The notes under the pieces: generated by a model
What the model saw: the letters and a program-made list of their open reading frames with translations, nothing else
What the model was told of the DNA's origin: nothing
Databases searched by the model: none
Position numbers and translations under genes: made by a program
Shown: positions 5,637-14,600 of the stretch, piece by piece
Position numbering within the stretch: position 1 is the first letter of the stretch
How the letters are laid out: each line of letters begins with the position of its first letter
Assembly: GCA_045642445.1 (NCBI GenBank)
Contig: JAZUIX010000139.1
Coordinates: forward strand, 1-16,048
Direction: 5' to 3'
Source of the DNA: Colimorpha sp045642445
Lineage (GTDB): Bacteria; Bacteroidota; Bacteroidia; Bacteroidales; P3
Length of the DNA stretch: 16,048 nt

Positions 5637-8600
5637 CAGACTATTACTTATACAGGTGTAATAGTCGATGGAAAAGTATTCGGTGGCGGCCGTATGGCCG
5701 ATGTGAATGGCAAATCTGTCATCCATGTCATCGGTCAGGAAGACGAAACCGATACTCTCGGTGGCGTTTATGGCGGTAACGATATCGCTGGTAGCGTCTT
5801 GGGTACAGATGGTTCCACTATCATTATTGGTAGTAATGAGGCAACGCTAACCGCAGGTAATGAAAATGATATCAGAATTGGTGAAGTTTATGGCGGTGGT
5901 AATGGCTACTACACATATCCTGAGAAAAATATTAAGACAGGACTTGGAGAAACTGAAACTACTTTCGTCGCTGGTACTATTAAGACCTTTAAAGGCGATG
6001 CGGATGTCCAAACTACTACAGGGGGAAATGTCCCCTCAATTGTAAAGACCAGTATCACCGTCAATGGCTATAATGTTAAGATTGACTCTCTGTTCGGCGG
6101 TGCAAAGAACGCCTTTATCAACGGTTCTTCAACTGCCGCAGCGGATGACATTGACATCAATATCAACAATGGTACGATCTATGCTGCTTTTGGCGGCAAC
6201 AACTACGGTGGCGCTATCAATAGTGGTAGCGGCATCGAAATCGATATTGCGAATACTAAATTGAACGATCCTCTTTCTTGGGCAAAGATTGGTAAAGACC
6301 ACGGTATCGCCTACCTCTATGGCGGCGGTAACAAGGTTGTGGCTCCCAAGGTGGTCATCAACATCACGGGTGGTATGATCGACACCTGCTTCACTGGTGG
6401 TAACAGCGCCACGGTAAATACTTCCGCTACTACTACGGTTAATGTTGCTTCAAATGTAATTTATACCACCGCATCAGATCCTACCACACATGCTCTTCTC
6501 TATGACGGCAATGGTGTCTACAATGTGCATACCCTCTTCGGTGGTAACAATGCTGCTGCCATGGGCATCCTGCCTACCCTAAATCTTACTTCTGGCGGTA
6601 TCGGTACTGTCTACGGTGGCGGTAACGCTGGTGATATGAAGGCTGGCAATACCGATAATCATAGTGGTTACACAATTGGCACCGATGTGAATATTACAAG
6701 TGCTGATATCAAAATCGACCTCGTCTATGGTGGTTGCCAAAAAGCAAATGTTGACAACAGTACATACGTTTCCATGAGCGATGGTAGCGTTGGTACCATC
6801 TATGGCGGCTGCAACATCAGCGGCACCATTGGTGGGACAAATGTTCTGACTAAAGGTGCTAACGTCTTCATCAGCGGTGGCACGGTACATAAGAATGTTT
6901 TCGGCGGCAGCAATGGTTACTATGGTTGCCGTGATGAGGTCACTTACAAATATTCCGACGACCGTTTCAATCCCAAAGCCTCGACGGTTTCGTATATCGG
7001 CACTCTCTTCCCCTTGGTTAATAACACTCAGGTGAACATCACCGGCGGTACCTTTGAGGGCAATATCTACGGTGGCGGTAACCTCGCCCCTGTGGGTGTC
7101 GACAGAGCCATCACGGATGTCACTTTTGCTTCTGATAATATTAATAAAGGTAAAGTCACACTCTCTATTTCTGACGGAACAACTGGAACTGGAGTTGTCT
7201 TGATTAAGGGCAATGTTTTCGGCGGTGGTCGTATGGCTTCTGTTTTTGGTGAAGCTTCCGTGACAATGAATGCTTACGATGCTTATGCGGAAAACGGAGA
7301 ACATGTAATAACAAATGGTGTCAATGTTAAGGGCGATATCTACGGCGGTAACGATATTGCTGGTACTATTCAGTCTACGCATGATTATGCTGCTTCTAAT
7401 AGCCAAACGTATGAAGTTGCAGCCTCTGTCTTTTTGGATGGAAAACTTAAACTTGACGGTAGCGTCTATGGTGGCGGTAATGGTAATTATACTTATTATG
7501 ATAATGCGACTCAGTTTACCAGTGCTACCGAGGCCAATAAGGTCTTGGTCTGCGATGAAACTAACCGTCCTGTTGTGGGTGGTGGTGCCATCGTGGATGT
7601 CAACACTGATGCCGCTGGTCATGTTCACATGGTCTATGGTGGTGGCAACAGCGCCACAGTCGGTATACAGGCCATCGTCCTGCTCAACAACACTGCGAGG
7701 ACTGAAGATGTAGCCAATGTGGATACCATTTTCGGTGGCAACAACAGTGTCGATATGGCCATCATGCCTACCCTCACCCTTACCAAAGGTAATGTGAACA
7801 CTGTCTATGGCGGTGGTAACAAGGGCGGCATCACCTGCACTAATGGTACTGCTCATAGCCCTTCGGCTGCTGCAGGCGTTAATCTTACCGGTTTGAGTAC
7901 CTACGTTCTGCTCAATAGTTCAGATGTAAACATTAACTCTATCTATGGCGGCTGCCGTATTGCCGATGTTGCGGCTACAACTTACGTCGACCTCTATGCC
8001 GGTACCTCCCACGAGATTTATGGCGGTAATGATGTCGCTGGTAACGTGACCTCCTCTGTGGTCAATCTGAATGGTGCTGCCACGAATGGAATCACTGTTG
8101 ACAACATCTATGGTGGCGGTAATGGCTACTATGATTATTCTGGCTCCAATGTTTACCAATTTGGCTATAAAGATGACGCTAATCGCGCTAATCATTTGGT
8201 TGCAACACTTGCATCTACTGCTTCTGCCCCCAATGTGGGTGAAACCCATGTCAACCTGACTAAAGGTACTGTGACAGGATATGTCTACGGCGGTGGTAAG
8301 GCTGGTGATGCCACTACTACTTATGTCACTGTCGAGGCTGGTGCCAAAGTTCAGGGTACTATCTTCGGTGGCGGCTGTGGCGACTATGCCCATATCGGCT
8401 ATTGCAGCGACGACTTCCCCCATGTGGGTAATACCGGTACCGCCAATGTGGTGATCAACGGCATGTATGCCGATATCCCCAGAATCTTTGCCGGTGGTCG
8501 TGCCGGTGATGTGGAGAATACTTACATCACTGTCAACGATGCAGTCGCAGTTATACCCGACCCCGACCCCGCTCCTGAACAACCTAAAATTGGAGCCCTC

Positions 8601-11600
8601 TATGGCGGCTGCATGGCTTCCAACCTGACGGGTACCACCCACGTCACTATTGGTAATACGGTGAGTACTCCAAGTGCTAGTGATAAGTATGTCATTACTA
8701 TCGATACTATCTACGGCGGTAACGACTTCGCTGGTCTTACGCAGAATACCGAAATTGAAATCAATAACGGTAAATTTGTCCACCTCTATGGCGCAGGTAA
8801 TGGTGACTATGATTATAAGTCCATTATGCGGGGTAAGACAGGTGTTACTCTTGGCACCACCTGCCTCGACACCATCCCCTACAGCATGAATGTCGATGTC
8901 ACCATCAACGGCGGCTATTTCGACAACAAGGTGTATGGCGGTGGCAACATGGGTCTGGTAGGTAGCAAGGATATCACGTATTTGGATAAAGACCATGATG
9001 GTGATCCGGACTATCCCGAAGGCACCCAGAATGCCGACCTCTACGGCTATATCTATATGACCGTCCATGGCGGTTATTTCAACAACCATATCTTTGCTGG
9101 TGCTGCCGGTAAACTGAACTACAAGAAACAGTATTTCGGCTTTGACGATGCCAACAATATCCGCTATCCCGGTGAAGGTCACGACCCAATTCCTGGCTTT
9201 ACCAGTACTGACCGTGTCAGCCTGTTGGTCTATGGCTACAAGCAGTTCAATATGGACGGTGGCGAGGTGCGTTTCAGCGTCTATGGCGGTAGTGAGTCTG
9301 TCGACGACGGCTATCCCTACGAGTGCTGGGACTCCGATCCCGCTAAAACTTCTCGTCGTCCCTCTTCTGTCATCAACATCATGGGCGGTACCGTTCAGAA
9401 CCGTATCTATGGTGCGGGCTATAAGGGCAACGTCTTTGGGTCGGTGTATGTCAATGTTGGACAGATGGCCATTCTCAATTCCCCTGTTTGGACCAAGACT
9501 TATCAACGCTCCGGAACAGCCAAGGGTACGGGTGTCACTTTCGCCGATCAACTTAGCAATCACACCGAAATCTACCATGGCAACCCCATCTATCTGTTGA
9601 ACTCCATCTATAATGGTAGCGACTGGGGTGAGGCTGGTGCCAATCAGTATTTCACCACCCGTGGTTTCTATGGCGGTGAAGGTCTCATCAATATTGATGG
9701 TGAGGGCTATACTACTTCCACTACGGTGACTTCCTCCGACCCTGTGATGGAGCTCACCGCTTCGCTGCTCGGTTCGGGTACCTCCACTGCCCCTGCCGAT
9801 GTCAACAGCCGCATCACCGTGAAGAACTATGGTGACTACTACAACTGTCCCGCTCCTTCGCGCGCACTTAAATCCATCCAGCGTACCAACCGCGTCTTCC
9901 TCGAAAATGTCTATATCGACCTCGAGGGCGACAATGACGCCTACTCTTCCTACACTTCGGTTCGTTACTCCATGAACCGTATCGACACCCTTATCTTCCA
10001 CCGTCAAAACCTGATTGAGACCGTGGCTCCCTCCATCAACATCGGCAGGATGGTGAGCGAGGATCTTAATGGAAATCCTTATACATACGCTGATCTCCAA
10101 GGTGGTATAAAAGGTGATGCAGAAAATGATTGCAGCAATTCTTCAATTTGTGATTTAGTTGATGCCACAGTACAAGGTAAGAATGTTCTGTTGCTCGATA
10201 ATGCTTCGTATATTAGTGTATCACAAGAAAGACTGATGCCTACAACAGCTCATCCTGAAGGAGAAACGGTGACGGTTTATGGCCCTGTGATTGGCTATGC
10301 CTATCTGTTAGCCTCCAATAATACGAGAGCGTATGTCTATGCCGATTTGGCTCCGTCGACAATAACTGATGCAGAAGAGAAAAAAATCTATAGCGGTTTT
10401 GTTGGCCCTTGCTACAATGCCAATCATAGTGCTACCGACCAACAGATTGAGTTTATTGTTTCTTCTACTAATGAATACCGTTCTTGGGGTGTTGGTACCG
10501 AGGGCGGCGAACGCAAACGTCAGCTTACTTTGGTTGCCCATATTAATCCCGATAAAGTGATTGAGGATCATAAATTTACGGGTCCGAATCTTCCGAACGC
10601 CGGAACTCCGACTATAGCTGAAAGTGGCAAGTGGGCATACGTTGATGGTAGTATAACGTTGCCCCCAACTTCCAATGGCCATTTCTATACTATCAGTTCT
10701 GTTATCATTGACGAAGACAATGGTGGCCAGTTGATGCTTACAGAGCATGCCTACGACCCCGCTAATCCTTTATCTTCAACAAATGGTTGGTATACTCCAT
10801 ACGCCAATCCAAGTTCTAATTTGGGGCAATCTCAGACAAAGATAGCAACTTCTTCTGCCAATACTTTTGGTTTGATGTTCTCTTTGGGTGACGACTTCTT
10901 TGATTTAGAATATGATGATCCAGAAGACCCAACGGAAACGCCTCGTATTACTCGTCCCGAAGGTTATAGAGGTAGTCCAGCTGTGGGGGAAGATCCTGCT
11001 ACACCTCCTGTTTCATGGAAAGATAAGACCGTTATTTCGGGTACTGCAAATCTTGCTACTACGGCTGAATCGTTCCTTTCCAAACCTATTTCAGGTGGGG
11101 CTGACGGTGTGCTTCCTACGATAAATTTTGCACTTACTTATTATACTGCTTTTGCTACCACGTTCACCCGTGATGTGGTCATTGTTATGGATGAGTATGA
11201 TGCAAGTGGTAATGAGGTTGGTCCTGTTGAGGTTACGGTGACCATTTCTACGGTTATCTCCGACTTCGACAATTTGGAAGCTCCTGTGTTGGCCATGTAT
11301 AATACAGGTCGTAAGAACACCTACACTCGCCGTGTTACCATACCTGCTTCATTTGTCCAGCGCGACCTTTACCTCACAGGTATTGAATGGGCTCCTATAA
11401 ATGCTGTTGATAATTATCCTACAAGTACAAATTCTTCGATTGGTCGTTTCCAATTAGAATCTACTGAAGCAGACCTTACATCATCAACCTATGACTATAA
11501 GCATTTCTCTATTGGCGTGAATCCTACCCAGCGTGTATCGGGTAATGCCACCTCTACTTTGGGTTGGTACGATATTGACCCCAATGCTCAAAATATGGAT

Positions 11601-14600
11601 GCTTATGTTTTGGGAAACAGCCCTGCCACTCACTGGACTTCTGGAGGTCTTGTTGACTTGACAAATGATGGAGCCAATCAGGGCAAGCATATCGGTATTT
11701 TGGACGGACGTTCTGTGGCTGCCTTCGACATTACGCTGAACTTTGACGGTAACTTGATATACGAACGTGAGCCAGATTTGGCATCGCTCAAACTTCACTT
11801 CAAATATTATGATACCAAAACCAATACGTCAGGTGAACACGATGATTTTTACATCGATGTTCAGGTGCGTACTCGACAGAGCGGTGATACAATTTACATG
11901 GCTGAACCGGATCAGTTCTATTTGTATGATGATGGTACAAACATTACAATAAGTCAAACAGTATTGGAGGGCCAAACCCCCGTGTCTATAATTCATCGTT
12001 ATGGCCAACGTGGTGATATTCCTGTGCCTCAAGGAGACTCTTTTATAAACTATTCAAAGAATGACCCTCTTTATTATCTGTCTACTTTTGAAAGTGCACT
12101 GGCTATTTATGATGAGGGAGATGTCATTTGTATTCTTGATGCTATTCATGTGAATGATGCCACCAAACCTATCTCCATCCAAGGACAAGAGATTAACGAA
12201 ATTAATATCATCCGTTACTCTGGTAGCCATTATCGTTGGCCGGGTGAGGTTTGCTCGTATCGTGGTCCTATGATTGTGGTTTCTGATGGTGCCAAATTCA
12301 TCGCCTCGTATGTCTATTTTGATGGTAGCGGATGTGCCCTGACAGCTGATGGTGTAGATGGACAATCTGTCCGTTCTCTCCAAGATACGAGGTACAATAC
12401 GGGAAGTCCTACCTCTGAGCATTATCTGATTATGGAGTCTACCAAATATTCTTATTATAAGACTAAACGCGATACCTTGTTTGCCAATGCTCCTATCTTT
12501 TGGGTGGAAGATGGCTCCACACTTAAACTTAATGCTGGTGTAACCTTGACCAATAACTACAATTACGATAATAACAGCATTGCAAATGTTACCCATTATT
12601 CGGGTGGTGCCATTGGTATGTTGGCTACTACAGCTGGTGCTCCTACCGTTCAGTTGGGTACCGACATCAAGATTGAGGGTAACCTTATAGTTAATCATTC
12701 AACCACTGATTGTGGTGCCCCTCTTAACTATGGTGGTGCTATCTATAACAATGGCGGTAAGGTTGAATTGGGCGTCTCTGGCTCCGACCATATTATCAAT
12801 GTCAACGATAACTATTATATTCCTAAAAGTGTTGTATATCCAGGTACTGATTTTAGACAATACTTTGCTGAAGGGCTTGATGAAATTCCTATTCCACCTA
12901 GTGGAACTTATAACCGTTATTACTATAAAAGAGTTGCCACTAATAATGGTTACCACAACAGCAATATTTACCTCACCCGTACAAAACCTGCTAGTGTTGC
13001 TTCGGGTCATGAGTATGAAAAGGTTACTACCGATGCTCAGTCCGATATGATTTATGTCAAGGATGAACTTTCTGCTAATTCTAAGATTGGCGTGAGCAAG
13101 TGGTTCCCGGGTTTCAAAGCTCGTGATATATACGGTCGTGACACTATTGCTTTTGCCAATTATACTGCGGCTGGTGTTATTGCTGCCCGCAACAACTTCG
13201 AATCTAATATCTTTAAGGATGACTCCGCTACTTATCGTGGCAACTATTGTATCACTGATGCATCAAACGATGAAGTCGATGTCCGTTGGTCTTCTATCTT
13301 GAATACCTCGAATATCTATTTCCACCGTTGTGCCACCTTTGACATGGCTGCTAAACCTATTGCTTATCATAAAAACCCCGATGTTTTCTGCCCGGGTGAT
13401 GGCGATACGATTACTTTTAAAATCCAAGGCGGATCTTCGTTGTATACTTATAACCTGTATCAATATCCGAGTTCAACCCGTGAATCTGGAGCTGCTACCA
13501 AGATAGCCTCCATTACCGACCCGGCTGATTCTGGTAATTTTGTCCCCTTGAGCCTCAACCTCCCCGCAGGTAGCCCCTCCGCTACCTATTATTTGCAGGC
13601 CGAAGCCATTGAGGCAGGCGGATGCTTTGTTCAATATCCTATCGAGATGCGCGTTGTTCAAGTGGCACCAGAACCGAAAAAAGTAAAGAATTCTGTTAAT
13701 TCAGAATGGTTAGGAAAGACTACATCAACAGAATATGATGTCCCCAGCGCTACCGCTGTCAATAATTATAGAACAGTAGGAGAAGGAGAAAACCAAGTCC
13801 AAGTTCCCAACGATGGTCGTATCTTCCGAATCTACTCTTACATAACCGTTGATTGGTCTGTGAAACCTGATCCTTCATATGGCGAAATTGCCGCTACATT
13901 GAATGGTGAATTATCTACGGCCATCTCATCTGCAAACTTCTGTCCTGGCGATGTTATCAAACTGCAAGCCACTCCTAAAGATAGATATGAATTTGTGATG
14001 TGGGACAATGACCCCTTCACCACCGATTCTCTCACCTACGTGGTGCGTAACCAGAACGCTTCGCTCCACGCCTATATGGCCCCCAACACTTATTGGTACC
14101 AGACGCAACGTGTGAATCCTGGAACTGGTCACTACGAGGTTGACTATCGTGGTAATGTTACCATTAAAGATGAAACTGGTTTGGCATGGCTTATCAGCAC
14201 CGTCAACGGTCTCAACAACCAGCAGGCCGAGTCCTTCATTTGGGACACAATCACTATCAAGGCTCACGACTACGATATGTCTGCCCACAAGTGGACTCCT
14301 GTGGGTAACCTCCGCAATCCTTTCCGTGGTGTTATCAATATGGAGGATGGTGCATCCATCAACGGCATCACCATCAACGAGAAGATGCTCTCCGATGTGG
14401 GATTCTTCGGTGTTACCGACAGTGCCCGTATCAATAATATGAATATTGGCTCCGCCACTATCCACGGTACCACATACGGTGGCGCATTGATTGGTTTGGC
14501 AGGCGCAAACACCAAAGTTGAAACTGCTACGATAGCTGGCGCCAAGATTTCCTCAGCCAATGCTGTAGGTGGTCTCGCTGGTCGTGTCCAGAATGCTTCT

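Noticed and set aside
7920..10100. A 726-codon open frame on the minus strand inside the giant gene, and a 425-codon one at 6579-7856
   Set aside because: They mirror the regular Gly/Asn/Thr-rich repeat codons of the real gene. No signal peptide, domain or own promoter is visible.
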